Below are positions 8,637-17,895 of a stretch of 64,000 nucleotides of DNA, one piece after another. Within the stretch, counting starts at the first letter, position 1, and each line of letters opens with the position of its first letter. The notes beneath the pieces are model-generated. The model worked only from the letters and a program-made list of their open reading frames with translations. It did not search any database and was not told the origin of the DNA. The stretch is taken from contig DJEL01000012.1 of assembly GCA_002432425.1 (NCBI GenBank), forward strand, positions 1 through 64,000, written 5' to 3'. Origin of the DNA: Lachnospiraceae bacterium UBA5899. GTDB taxonomy: Bacteria; Bacillota; Clostridia; Lachnospirales; Lachnospiraceae. The position numbers and the translations under genes were made by a program.

Positions 8637-9557
8637 TTATTTATCGCTGGCTACTTCCCGGAAAGTGGTTGCCAGCGAGGCAATTCCCTGCAGGTCTGCG
8701 GGCAGTAAAATTTTGGTTGCCTTGCCGTCCGCTGCCTTTTCAAAGGCCTCTAAGCTCTTTAACTTCAATACACTGTCATCGGGAGCTGCTTCCTTTAACA
8801 TACGGATACCGTCGGCATATGCCTGCTGCACCTTGAGAATAGCTTCTGCTTCACCTTCTGCTTCACGGATTTTCTTCTCTTTTTCAGCTTCTGCACGAAG
8901 AATAGCGGACTGCTTTTCTGCTTCCGCACGGAGAATGGCGGATTCCTTTTCACCTTCTGCGGAAAGGACTTTCGCTCTCTTTTCACCTTCTGCACGGGTA
9001 ACGGCCTCACGTCTTTCACGTTCTGCCTTCATCTGCTTCTCCATGGCATTCTGGATGTCTGGGGGCGGCATGATGTTCTTTAACTCGACACGGTTTACTT
9101 TGATACCCCAGGGGTCTGTGGCGATGTCCAGTGTGGAACGCATCTTGGTATTGATGATTTCACGGGAGGTTAAGGTTTCGTCCATTTCCAGGTCCCCGAT
9201 GATGTTTCGGAGGCTGGTGGCTGTCAGGTTTTCAATCGCCATCATGGGATTTTCCACGCCGTATGCAAACAGCTTCGGGTCCGTAATCTGGTAGAATACA
9301 ACGGTATCGACTCTTACGGAGGCGTTATCCTTGGTAATAACGGGCTGGGGCGGGAAATCCGCTACCTGCTCCTTTAAGTTTACCCTTCTTGCCACTCTGT
9401 CGATAAAGGGCATTTTGAAATGCATACCTACCGACCAGGTACCCTGATAAGCACCGAGTCTTTCTACTACATATGCCTGAGCCTGGGGTACAATCTTGAT
9501 ACAGGATACCAGAATTGCCAGAATCAGTACAATCAGAATAATAATAATGACTTCCAT
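8637..9557 (-). CDS. SPFH/Band 7 (stomatin-like) membrane protein
   Basis: A membrane scaffold of the QmcA/stomatin type, believed to organise ordered lipid microdomains. One N-terminal membrane span (residues 2-24) is followed by the Band 7 domain (about 25-190). A long helical region then carries imperfect 12-residue repeats of the form SAILRAEAEKEK, which drive oligomerisation. Length of 306 residues is typical. It follows an NfeD-like gene on the same strand; SPFH and NfeD proteins commonly work as a pair. Confidence 0.93.
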   Translation of the reverse strand: MEVIIIILIVLILAILVSCIKIVPQAQAYVVERLGAYQGTWSVGMHFKMPFIDRVARRVNLKEQVADFPPQPVITKDNASVRVDTVVFYQITDPKLFAYGVENPMMAIENLTATSLRNIIGDLEMDETLTSREIINTKMRSTLDIATDPWGIKVNRVELKNIMPPPDIQNAMEKQMKAERERREAVTRAEGEKRAKVLSAEGEKESAILRAEAEKQSAILRAEAEKEKKIREAEGEAEAILKVQQAYADGIRMLKEAAPDDSVLKLKSLEAFEKAADGKATKILLPADLQGIASLATTFREVASDK

Positions 9558-9619
9558 ACATTCTCTCCTTTTTTTATTTTATGCTGCCTGCCGCAGAAAC
9601 CCACGTCCGCGCTCCGGCA

Positions 9620-10054
9620 TTATTTCGGTTCTACTATCAGCTTGACACCGTTGACCGCATATACCACGACTACCGTTCCTACGGGAACCGTCATGCCGTC
9701 CATCCGTGTGCGGGCGCTCCATTCCTGGCCGCCTACCTGAATCTGACCGATTCCTTCCACGTTGTTAATCTCGCTGATTACAACTCCCTGTCTGCCGATA
9801 AGACTTTCCACATTGGTCCTGACGCGGTCCCGGTTGAAATATTTGACAGCCAGAGGTCTGGTAAAGATAAAAGACACAATGGATATTACCAGGAATAAGA
9901 CAACCTGAAGTACAACCGGCGCATGCAGGGCTGCGGTGATGGCTGCGACAAGAGCGCCCAGTGCAAACCAGATGGTGGTAAGTCCCATGGTAGCAAGCTC
10001 TATCACGATTAACACAATCAGGGCAATCAGCCAGATAAAAAGCATGTTATCCAT
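9620..10054 (-). CDS. NfeD-like membrane protein with C-terminal OB fold
   Basis: A 144-residue short NfeD homologue without the ClpP-like protease domain. Two or three hydrophobic helices (about residues 3-60) are followed by a small OB-fold domain (LIGRQGVVISEI to VNGVKLIVEP). The ATG at 10054 is preferred over one 14 codons upstream because GGGAGG lies 8 bases before it. It forms an operon with the downstream SPFH gene and is likely its partner. Confidence 0.9.
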   Translation of the reverse strand: MDNMLFIWLIALIVLIVIELATMGLTTIWFALGALVAAITAALHAPVVLQVVLFLVISIVSFIFTRPLAVKYFNRDRVRTNVESLIGRQGVVISEINNVEGIGQIQVGGQEWSARTRMDGMTVPVGTVVVVYAVNGVKLIVEPK

Positions 10055-10164
10055 TTCTTCATCCTCCCTTCTGCAGAATAGTTTCCGCATTTGCAATTAT
10101 TTTACTACATCTTTACCCTTCGGGCAATAAAATCTTTGTAAAGTGCGTAAATATCCGGTATTTT

Positions 10165-10204
10165 CAGAAAAAGGAAAACATCCGGCCGTTTTGCGGACCG
10201 GATG
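10165..10204 (-). terminator. Rho-independent terminator after the SleB-like gene
   Basis: On the minus strand, GC-rich arms around CATCCGGTCCG and CGGCCGGATG enclose the loop CAAAA and are followed by TTTTCCTTTTT. Confidence 0.8.
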
Positions 10205-10242
10205 CTTCTTTATCATTTCCGTAAAAATTGTTTCTGAAAAAT

Positions 10243-11319
10243 TTAATAGAATACGTGGTGACCGATAACCAGACCGGATCTGCCGTTGTTTCTTCTGAAG
10301 TGAGTCAGATCGCCTACGTTGGACACACCGGAGATTGCTTCCGTTGCCGCATCGATACAACTCTGTTTAATCTTGCCGGACTCCAGTACCCGGTTTACCT
10401 TACCGCTCTGTGCCGGGGTAAACTGACCGGATGCATAGATAACGGCATGAATGGTGTCGGGATAAGCGCCGCTTCTGACACGGTTCATAACAACCGCACC
10501 GACCGCAAGCTGTCCTTCGTAATCTTCGCCGCCCGCTTCGCACTGGATAAGTGCTGCTAAAAGCAAAGTGGTATCTGCGTCCGTGGTATACTGTCCGTAG
10601 TTGACATGGCGCTTAGCTTCTGCCTCCGCCTTCTGTCTTTCCTTGATGGCTTCCATGGTCTCGCCCTCATCGATTTTGAACTCGATGGTAATATAATCGG
10701 TGGAGACGTAGCCATCCTCTCCTTCGTAGTCGATGCAGGCCCAGCCGTCATCTCCCACGCTCAATACTTCTACTTCGTCACCCTTGGGAAGCACGCCGTA
10801 AATATCGGCATCCGTGCCGGGTTCCGTTCTGACCATCAGACCGTCGTTGATATGGGCTACTGTGACACCCACATCCGATGCCAGACTTTCCGCATCCTCT
10901 CCGAAGAGAAGGTATTCGTCGCTGGCCCAGCCGATTAAGTCGCCTGACTGGATTTTGGTCCAGCCGTCCTTACGTTCCAAAATTTTACCGCCGCAGTCCT
11001 TGTAAAGCTTTCCGGCTTTCTCGGCATCTGTTGCGGGTTCTGTCCTTACATTCAGTGCACTGGTGACATTTGCCATGACCAGAGTAGATTCTTCTTTCTG
11101 GCTCAGGCTGTCAAGGTCTAAGTTTAATTCCTTTGCTGTTGCGTTCAATACTTTTGATGTATTGGTAGACCTGGCATCTAATACTGCTGCGGCACCTCCG
11201 GTGTAATCACTCAGGTAATTATGGTTAGCAGCTTGTGCATCCAGATCACATTGCAGCAACAGGACGGTCATAAGAACAAGACCGACAAGCACTGTAAGGA
11301 ACTTTTTGCTTATTGCCAT
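10243..11319 (-). CDS. Secreted SH3-domain cell-wall hydrolase, SleB/Hydrolase_2 family
   Basis: Probably cleaves peptidoglycan outside the membrane. The 358-residue protein has a signal sequence (MAISKKFLTVLVG... to about residue 30). Two bacterial SH3 domains follow (around residues 80-140 and 150-210, with LNVRTEPATD and LMVRTEPGTD). The C-terminal SleB-type domain starts at LLLAALIQCEAGGE, whose glutamate is the expected catalytic residue. Start chosen at GGAGG before ATG. SleB relatives act in spore germination, but SH3-bearing forms are also used in vegetative growth. Confidence 0.9.
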   Translation of the reverse strand: MAISKKFLTVLVGLVLMTVLLLQCDLDAQAANHNYLSDYTGGAAAVLDARSTNTSKVLNATAKELNLDLDSLSQKEESTLVMANVTSALNVRTEPATDAEKAGKLYKDCGGKILERKDGWTKIQSGDLIGWASDEYLLFGEDAESLASDVGVTVAHINDGLMVRTEPGTDADIYGVLPKGDEVEVLSVGDDGWACIDYEGEDGYVSTDYITIEFKIDEGETMEAIKERQKAEAEAKRHVNYGQYTTDADTTLLLAALIQCEAGGEDYEGQLAVGAVVMNRVRSGAYPDTIHAVIYASGQFTPAQSGKVNRVLESGKIKQSCIDAATEAISGVSNVGDLTHFRRNNGRSGLVIGHHVFY

Positions 11320-11393
11320 TTTCGTTACCTCCAACATAATATATACCAATTTTATTACATTTATTACAGAAATGTTACGCAATCATGGATGAT

Positions 11394-11422
11394 ATATTAG
11401 CAGAGGTTTGAAATTTTGTCAA
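11394..11422 (-). promoter_or_regulatory. Promoter of the SleB-like hydrolase
   Basis: Minus-strand TTGACA (11422-11417), a 17-base spacer and TAATAT (11399-11394). It begins directly beside the proC stop and leaves a roughly 70-base leader before the ATG. Confidence 0.75.
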
Positions 11423-11424
11423 GT

Positions 11425-12216
11425 TTACATATTTCTGGACTTTTCAATGCAGGCATCCACCGCATCAATGACGGTTGCACGGAAGCCCATTTCTTCCAAT
11501 ACCTTTACAGCCTCAATGGTGGTTCCTGCCGGAGAACATACCATGTCCTTCAGTTCACCGGGATGTTTTCCCGTTTCCAGAAGCAGCTTGGCACTGCCGA
11601 GCACTGCCTGGGCTGACATTTCATATGCCTGCTTTCTGGGCATGCCGGCAAGGACAGCCGCATCCGCCATAGCTTCGATAAACATAAATACATAGGCAGG
11701 GGAGCTGCCGCTGATGCCTACCACAATATCAATCATTTTTTCCGGTACTTCGCTGACGGTGCCGAATGCTTTCAGAAGTTCTTTTACATATTCCATTTCG
11801 CCGTCGGATACCAGTTCGCCCTGTACCACTGCGGTGCAGCCTTCCAGTACCAGTGCCGGTGTGTTGGGCATGCAGCGTACCAGTTTGATTTTTCTTCCGA
11901 ACAGTTCTTCAATGGATGCCATGGTCTTGCCTGCCGCAATGCTGACTACCACGGTGTCCTCTCTGACCGCATCTTTGATTTCCGCAATGACCTCCGGGAA
12001 GAACTGGGGCTTTACCGCTAAGAACAATACATCTGTCCTGGAGGCTACCTCTGTATTGGTAGGTGCCGTTTCAATGCCGTATTCCTTTTTGCAGCGTTCT
12101 ACCGCCTCGGGCAGCTTGTCCGTACCCAGTATTTCATTCGATAACACCAGTTTTTTCTTCAGTAATCCGCCAATAATAGCCGAAGCCATATTGCCCAGTC
12201 CAATAAATCCTATCAT
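11425..12216 (-). CDS. proC: Pyrroline-5-carboxylate reductase
   Basis: Performs the last step of proline synthesis with NAD(P)H. The 263 residues have the N-terminal Rossmann motif IGFIGLGNMASAIIGG and LFLAVKPQ. Also present are RCMPNTPALVLEGCTA and the C-terminal dimerisation region (SGSSPAYVFMFIEAMADAAV). The roughly 110-bp leader before it contains small GC-rich hairpins; no proA or proB is nearby. Confidence 0.95.
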   Translation of the reverse strand: MIGFIGLGNMASAIIGGLLKKKLVLSNEILGTDKLPEAVERCKKEYGIETAPTNTEVASRTDVLFLAVKPQFFPEVIAEIKDAVREDTVVVSIAAGKTMASIEELFGRKIKLVRCMPNTPALVLEGCTAVVQGELVSDGEMEYVKELLKAFGTVSEVPEKMIDIVVGISGSSPAYVFMFIEAMADAAVLAGMPRKQAYEMSAQAVLGSAKLLLETGKHPGELKDMVCSPAGTTIEAVKVLEEMGFRATVIDAVDACIEKSRNM

Positions 12217-12329
12217 ACAAATCCTCCTTGTTTTTGCGGAGCAAAAATCCGAGTCCTCTGACGAGGAGAGGATTTAGTCTCCTTGTTAAATTATGATTTA
12301 ATTTTTACCATGTGCATTATCCGCAATCT

Positions 12330-13121
12330 TTACTGCCTTCTCTGCCGGTATGCCTCATACATTAAAATCGTGGCGGCAATCGCAGCATTTAAGGACTCTA
12401 CCTGTCCTTCCATGGGAATGCGCAGATATTCGTCTGCTAAGTCCGCAGTCTCTTTTTTCAGACCGTTGCCTTCGTTTCCTATCAGGAAAGCCGTACCGCC
12501 CGTATAGGAAAATTCGTAGTACTGCTTTGTGCCTTTCAGGTGCGCCGCATAGGTCTGAACGCCTTTTTCTTTTAGATAACAGATGCTATTTGAAAGAGTT
12601 TCTACATATATAAAAGGGACTCTGTAAACGGAACCCATGGTAGCTCTTATGGTCTTGGGATTGTAGATGTCCACCGTGTCCTGCGACATGATGACACCCC
12701 GTATGCCGGCGCCTTCCCCCGTCCGGATAATGGTGCCCAGATTGCCTGGGTCCTGCAGGTTTTCCAGCACCACAAAAGTGCCCTCTCCGTTTCCGACAAT
12801 ATCCTCCAGCGTGTACGACGGACGGTTCAGCACCACCAGTGCCCCCTGCGGGGTCTGCGTATCGGAAACCTTTTTCATGACCTCGTCGCTTAAAAGCTCG
12901 TAGCCGGTACTCTCTATCTTTGCAAGAACTTCTCCGTCCTCTTTCTGCAGGCGCTGCAGCACTTCTTCCGTCAGGTAGACTTCCTTTATCCAGTCCTTTG
13001 GCGCTTCCCGCAACATCTTGATGCCTTCCGCTAAAAACACATTGTCCTCACGCCTCTTTTTGGCTTTTTCCTGCCAGAGCACGAGCTGGCGGACACGCGG
13101 ATTTGACGTGCTTGTAATCAT
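12330..13121 (-). CDS. TrmH/SpoU-family RNA 2'-O-methyltransferase
   Basis: Transfers a methyl group from S-adenosylmethionine to a ribose, probably in 23S rRNA. The N-terminal substrate-binding domain starts ITSTSNPRVRQLVLWQEK. The SPOUT domain has the three family motifs: LENLQDPGNLGTIIRTGEGAG, FLIGNEGNGLKKE, and the knot region IPMEGQVESLNAAIAATILM. Start chosen at the ATG with AGAAGGTG upstream, giving 263 residues. The exact nucleotide target is not evident. Confidence 0.92.
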   Translation of the reverse strand: MITSTSNPRVRQLVLWQEKAKKRREDNVFLAEGIKMLREAPKDWIKEVYLTEEVLQRLQKEDGEVLAKIESTGYELLSDEVMKKVSDTQTPQGALVVLNRPSYTLEDIVGNGEGTFVVLENLQDPGNLGTIIRTGEGAGIRGVIMSQDTVDIYNPKTIRATMGSVYRVPFIYVETLSNSICYLKEKGVQTYAAHLKGTKQYYEFSYTGGTAFLIGNEGNGLKKETADLADEYLRIPMEGQVESLNAAIAATILMYEAYRQRRQ

Positions 13122-13201
13122 GCCGTCACCTTCTTCCTTCCATGATTGTAAAAAACTCCCTGTGACATTCTCAGTCATAGGGAGTTCATTCTCTCGCCTT
13201 A

Positions 13202-14176
13202 TTATTTGGATAACAGTCTGCTGATTTCGTAAGAATACTCCGGAATGCTCTTCTTCATTGCCAGTGCTTCTTCGATGTCGTAATCTACAAACTCGCCATG
13301 CTTATATCCGACTACACGGTTGGACTTGCCTTCAATCAGAAGGTCTACTGCGTATGCGCCCATGATGGATGCATAGTAGCGGTCCTTACAGGTCGGGCTG
13401 CCGCCTCTCTGGATATGTCCTAAGATGGTAGCTCTGGTTTCAATACCGGTTGCCGCTTCAATTCTCTTAGCCATTTCCATGGAGTCGCCGACGCCTTCTG
13501 CGTTTACGATGATGTAGTGCTTCTTACCCATTTTCTTTTTCTGGATAATGTTATCAATAATTGCCTGCTCGTTGTAATCGTATTTTTCGGGAAGCAGGAT
13601 ATCTTCTGCGCCGTCTGCGATACCGCACCACAGAGCAATGTAGCCTGCGTTACGTCCCATAACTTCGATGACGCTGCATCTCTCATGGGAAGTAGAAGTA
13701 TCTCTTACCTTGTCAATCGCTTCCATCGCGGTGTTGACTGCGGTATCGAAACCGATGGTGTAATCGGTACATGCAATATCAAGGTCGATGGTACCGGGAA
13801 GTCCGATAGCGTTGATGCCGTTTCTGGTCAGTGCCTGTGCGCCGCGGTAGGAACCGTCGCCGCCGATAACAACCAGTCCGTCGATACCGTGCTTTCTGCA
13901 GAGATCCGCTCCGACCTTCTGTACTTCGGGGTTCTTGAATTCCAGACATCTTGCGGTTCCTAAAATAGTACCGCCTCTCTGGATAATATCGGATACGCTC
14001 TTAGCGTCCATATCTATAATTTCTTCATTTAAAAGGCCTGCATAGCCTCTTTCAATACCTTTTACGGTAAGTCCTTTTGCAATAGCGGTACGGACAACGG
14101 CGCGAATCGCTGCGTTCATTCCGGGTGCATCTCCACCGCTGGTCAATACGGCAATTGTCTTCATCTGGTCTGCCAT
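13202..14176 (-). CDS. pfkA: ATP-dependent 6-phosphofructokinase
   Basis: Commits fructose 6-phosphate to glycolysis. The 324 residues match bacterial PfkA: TSGGDAPGMNAAIRAVVR, VVIGGDGSYRGA (glycine after GGD, as in ATP-using enzymes), the catalytic TIDLD (family consensus TIDND) and IEVMGRNAG. The Asn-to-Leu change sits beside the catalytic aspartate and is also seen in relatives as far as I recall. It has its own promoter and an AGGAGG ribosome site. Confidence 0.96.
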   Translation of the reverse strand: MADQMKTIAVLTSGGDAPGMNAAIRAVVRTAIAKGLTVKGIERGYAGLLNEEIIDMDAKSVSDIIQRGGTILGTARCLEFKNPEVQKVGADLCRKHGIDGLVVIGGDGSYRGAQALTRNGINAIGLPGTIDLDIACTDYTIGFDTAVNTAMEAIDKVRDTSTSHERCSVIEVMGRNAGYIALWCGIADGAEDILLPEKYDYNEQAIIDNIIQKKKMGKKHYIIVNAEGVGDSMEMAKRIEAATGIETRATILGHIQRGGSPTCKDRYYASIMGAYAVDLLIEGKSNRVVGYKHGEFVDYDIEEALAMKKSIPEYSYEISRLLSK

Positions 14177-14221
14177 AATTTTATTCCTCCTAAACAGTTG
14201 CTCATCTAAACAATTTCCTCT

Positions 14222-14250
14222 ATTTTAACCCTTTTCCTTGCAATTTTCAA
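14222..14250 (-). promoter_or_regulatory. Promoter of pfkA
   Basis: Minus-strand TTGAAA (14250-14245), 17-base spacer, TAAAAT (14227-14222), located between dnaE and pfkA. Confidence 0.7.
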
Positions 14251-14303
14251 TGATTTTTTTGATATATTTTTCACATTATGCCTTGAAAACTGCTTCTTTT
14301 CAA

Positions 14304-17300
14304 TCAGGAAACCGTTACCGTCACGTTTTCCTTTCCAAACAGTTCCCGCAAACGGTTCACAAGGTTCTCATCCGCCTCTACATTCCGGTTGGGAGGCAGT
14401 TCTTTTTTCGCCTTCGGGTTCTCAATATAGATTACGATACCGTCTTTTCCCTCGGACTCTCTTAAAGTGTCCATGAGACCCGCTTCCGCTGCCTTATATG
14501 CCTCCATATCCGGAAACTTAATCCATACTTTTTTCTTAAGCTCCGTAAAAGGCACTATCTTTTCGCAGATCAGCTTTCCGTCCTTGTCTTCTTCCACGGA
14601 AATACGGCCCTGCACAAACACCTTGGCATCCTCCGCCAGATAGGGAGCGCTCTGCTCATAGGTCTTGGGGAACACAATCACTTCCACCGTTCCCACCAAA
14701 TCCTCTATGGTAAGGAACGCCATAATCTTGTTGTCCTTTGTATATTTAATGGTCTTGCCGGCAATGAGTCCGCCGATAACCGCCTTGGCTCCGTCCTTTA
14801 CACGCACGCCCTGCGTTTCTTCGTCATAGGCAAAATCCGCCGTGGTATTGCTGATTTTTTTGCGCCATGCTGCCTCGTACTCTTCCAGAGGATGACCGCT
14901 GACATAGATGCCAAGCACTTCTTTTTCAAAAGCAAGCTTCATTTCCTTAGGGTACTCTCCCACATCTGGCAGCTTCAGCGCAAGACCTTCCTTCTCCTCC
15001 TCATCCTCCACAATATCAAATAAGGAAAGCTGGCCAGCCATGTTGTTTTTCCTGTCCTTCTGGATCCGGTCCATCACCTGGGAGAAAACGGACATAAACT
15101 GCTTTCTGGTTCCGCCGAGTCCGTCTAAGGCACCCGCCTTGATAAAGCTTTCCACGGCACGCTTGTTCACATCCTTATCGGTAATGCGGTTCACAAAATC
15201 CTGCAGATTAAGGAATGGTCCCCGTTCCTTCCGTTCCTCCACCACAGCCGCAATGACCGGTCTGCCCACGCTCTTGATAGCCGTCAGGGCATAACGGATG
15301 GAACTGCCGGATACGGAAAATCCGCTTTCGCCTTCGTTAATATCGGGAGGCAGGATTTCTATGCCCATGTTACGGCAGACTAAAATGTATTCCGCCACCT
15401 TCTTGGGGTTGTCGATAACGGAGGTCATCAGCGCCGCCATAAATTCCACCGGGTAATAGTATTTCAGATACGCGGTCTGGTACGCCACCACTGCATAGCA
15501 CGCCGCATGGGACTTGTTGAACGCATACTTGGCGAAATCCATCATGGTGTCGTAAATACCGGACGCCGTCTTTTCGTCAATGCCGCGGGAAACACAGCCG
15601 GGAACGCCTTCTTCCTCATTTCCGTATACGAAATTGGCGCGTTCCTTTTCCATGACCGCCTGTTTTTTCTTACTCATGGCACGTCTTACCAGGTCGCTTC
15701 GTCCGAGTGTGTAACCGCCTAAGTCACGCACAATCTGCATAACCTGCTCCTGGTAAACGATACAGCCGTAGGTCGGTGCCAGAATAGGCTCTAACTGCGG
15801 ACAGGCATAGGTAATGCTGTCCGGGTTGTTTTTGCCCCGGATGTATTTGGGAATGAAATCCATGGGGCCGGGACGGTACAGGGAAATACCCGCAATAACG
15901 TCCTCTAAGCTCTGGGGTCGGAGCTCCTTCATGAAGTTCTTCATGCCCGTACTTTCCAGCTGGAACACGCCGTCCGTTTTGCCGGTTCCCAGTGATTCCA
16001 GTACTTTTTTATCGTCATAATCAATATGGTCTATGTCAATATGTACACCGGTGTCCTTTTCAATCATGTTTACGGCGTTCTGGATAACGGTCAGGGTTCG
16101 CAGACCCAGAAAGTCCATTTTTAAAAGTCCCAGTTCTTCCAGCGTCGTCATGGTAAACTGGGTGACAATGGAACCGTCCGAGCCGCGGGATAAGGGCACA
16201 AATTCATCCGCCGACTTCTGGCAGATAACCACGCCCGCCGCATGCATGGAGGTATTTCTCGGCAGACCTTCCAGACGTTTGCACATATCAATCAGATGAT
16301 GTACTCTGTCGTCCGAGTTATATAAGGTCCTGAATTCCGGGTTCATATCCAGTGCTTTATCAATGGTAATGTTTAATTCGTTGGGAATCATTTTTGCAAT
16401 GGAGTCCACAAACGCATAGGGCATGTCCATAACACGACCCACATCCCTGATAACGCCTCTCGCCGCCATGGTACCGAACGTAACAATCTGCACCACCTTG
16501 TCCGCACCGTACTTCCTGCCTACATAATCAATGACCTCCTGCCTTCTTTCAAAGCAGAAATCCACGTCGATATCGGGCATGGACACACGTTCCGGGTTTA
16601 AGAAACGTTCAAACAGAAGCTGGTAGCGGATGGGATCGATATTGGTGATTTTCAGGCAGTACGCCACAATGCTTCCCGCTGCAGAGCCTCGTCCCGGTCC
16701 CACGGGGATGCCGTGTTCCTTGGCATAATTGATAAAATCCCACACTATCAGGAAGTAATCCACATAGCCCATGGTGCGGATAACATTCAGCTCATAGTCC
16801 AGCCGTTCCCGTAAGGTCTGACCGGTGCTGCCAGCAGGCGCATGCTCATCGCCGTAGCGCTCCGCTAACCCATCGTTACAGAGTTTATTTAAGTAGGTCC
16901 AGGAATCATAGCCCTCCGGCACTTCAAATTTCGGTAGCTTCGTAACGCCGAACTCAATTTCCACATGACAGCGGTCCGCTATTCTCTGGGTGTTTTCCAC
17001 CGCTTCCCACGCATAGGGGAAAAGCGCTTTCATTTCCTCTTCGCTTTTCACATAGTACTGACCGCCCACATAGCGCATTCTGTCCTCGTCCGCCAGCTTT
17101 TTGCCGGTCTGCAGGCAGAGCAGGATATCGTGGGAGTCCACGTCCTCTTTATAGGTATAGTGCACGTCGTTGGTGACCACCAGCTCGATGCCGGTTTCTT
17201 TGCTTATTTTCAGAAGCTCCGTGTTGACCAGCTTCTGTTCCGGGATGCCGTGGTCCTGCATTTCCAGAAAGAAATTGCCCTTTCCGAAGCATGCCTCATA

Positions 17301-17783
17301 TTTTAATGCCGCTTTTTTTGCCTCCTCATGCAGTCCCTTTACAATGTAGCGCTGCACCTCTCCCGCCAGGCAGGCGGAAAGCGCAATGATGCCCTCGTGG
17401 TAGGTCTGCAAAACCTCCATATCCACACGGGGCTTATAATAATAGCCTTCCGTAAAGCCGCGGCTGACAATTTTCATCAGGTTGGCATAGCCGGTATTGT
17501 TTTCCGCTAAAAGCACCAGATGGTAATACCTGTCATCGCCGCCGGTAAGCTCCTTATCGAAGCGGGAATTGGGCGCCACATAGACCTCGCAGCCCAAAAT
17601 CGGCTTGATGCCGGCTTCCCTTGCCGCACGGTAAAAATCAATGACGCCGTACATAACGCCGTGGTCGGTGATTGCCGCGCTGTCCATGCCAAGCTCTTTC
17701 ACACGCTTGACATATTCTTTTATTTTGTTGGAACCGTCTAACAGTGAATACTCTGTATGCACATGCAAATGTGTGAATGCCAT
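14304..17783 (-). CDS. dnaE: DNA polymerase III alpha subunit, DnaE type
   Basis: Replicative DNA polymerase of the DnaE class; Firmicutes use it with PolC. The 1159 residues run PHP domain (FTHLHVHTEYSLLDGSNK), palm with the catalytic acidic triplet PDIDVDF near residue 400, thumb/fingers, helix-hairpin-helix, and an OB domain (ILGIYVSGHPLEEYE; VIGGLIAGKTIKYTKDNKIM). GGGGG precedes the ATG. It is followed by pfkA and preceded by metK. Confidence 0.97.
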   Translation of the reverse strand: MAFTHLHVHTEYSLLDGSNKIKEYVKRVKELGMDSAAITDHGVMYGVIDFYRAAREAGIKPILGCEVYVAPNSRFDKELTGGDDRYYHLVLLAENNTGYANLMKIVSRGFTEGYYYKPRVDMEVLQTYHEGIIALSACLAGEVQRYIVKGLHEEAKKAALKYEACFGKGNFFLEMQDHGIPEQKLVNTELLKISKETGIELVVTNDVHYTYKEDVDSHDILLCLQTGKKLADEDRMRYVGGQYYVKSEEEMKALFPYAWEAVENTQRIADRCHVEIEFGVTKLPKFEVPEGYDSWTYLNKLCNDGLAERYGDEHAPAGSTGQTLRERLDYELNVIRTMGYVDYFLIVWDFINYAKEHGIPVGPGRGSAAGSIVAYCLKITNIDPIRYQLLFERFLNPERVSMPDIDVDFCFERRQEVIDYVGRKYGADKVVQIVTFGTMAARGVIRDVGRVMDMPYAFVDSIAKMIPNELNITIDKALDMNPEFRTLYNSDDRVHHLIDMCKRLEGLPRNTSMHAAGVVICQKSADEFVPLSRGSDGSIVTQFTMTTLEELGLLKMDFLGLRTLTVIQNAVNMIEKDTGVHIDIDHIDYDDKKVLESLGTGKTDGVFQLESTGMKNFMKELRPQSLEDVIAGISLYRPGPMDFIPKYIRGKNNPDSITYACPQLEPILAPTYGCIVYQEQVMQIVRDLGGYTLGRSDLVRRAMSKKKQAVMEKERANFVYGNEEEGVPGCVSRGIDEKTASGIYDTMMDFAKYAFNKSHAACYAVVAYQTAYLKYYYPVEFMAALMTSVIDNPKKVAEYILVCRNMGIEILPPDINEGESGFSVSGSSIRYALTAIKSVGRPVIAAVVEERKERGPFLNLQDFVNRITDKDVNKRAVESFIKAGALDGLGGTRKQFMSVFSQVMDRIQKDRKNNMAGQLSLFDIVEDEEEKEGLALKLPDVGEYPKEMKLAFEKEVLGIYVSGHPLEEYEAAWRKKISNTTADFAYDEETQGVRVKDGAKAVIGGLIAGKTIKYTKDNKIMAFLTIEDLVGTVEVIVFPKTYEQSAPYLAEDAKVFVQGRISVEEDKDGKLICEKIVPFTELKKKVWIKFPDMEAYKAAEAGLMDTLRESEGKDGIVIYIENPKAKKELPPNRNVEADENLVNRLRELFGKENVTVTVS

Positions 17784-17810
17784 GCCTGCCCCCTTGTTAC
17801 ATACTAAATA

Positions 17811-17848
17811 AGGCTGGCGCAGAATAAATCTGCCGCCAGCACTCCTTT
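17811..17848 (-). terminator. Stem-loop downstream of metK
   Basis: On the minus strand, GCTGGCGGCAGA pairs with TCTGCGCCAGC (one mismatch) and is followed by CTTATTTAG. It is probably a partial terminator between metK and dnaE. Confidence 0.5.
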
Positions 17849-17895
17849 GTGACTTTTATAATAAGGAATAAATCATTTTATCAGTTCGCCTGTTC

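Noticed and set aside
13202..14176. TIDLD instead of TIDND in PfkA as a novel active site
   Set aside because: The catalytic aspartates remain, and I recall the same change in related Clostridia, so it is unlikely to be special.
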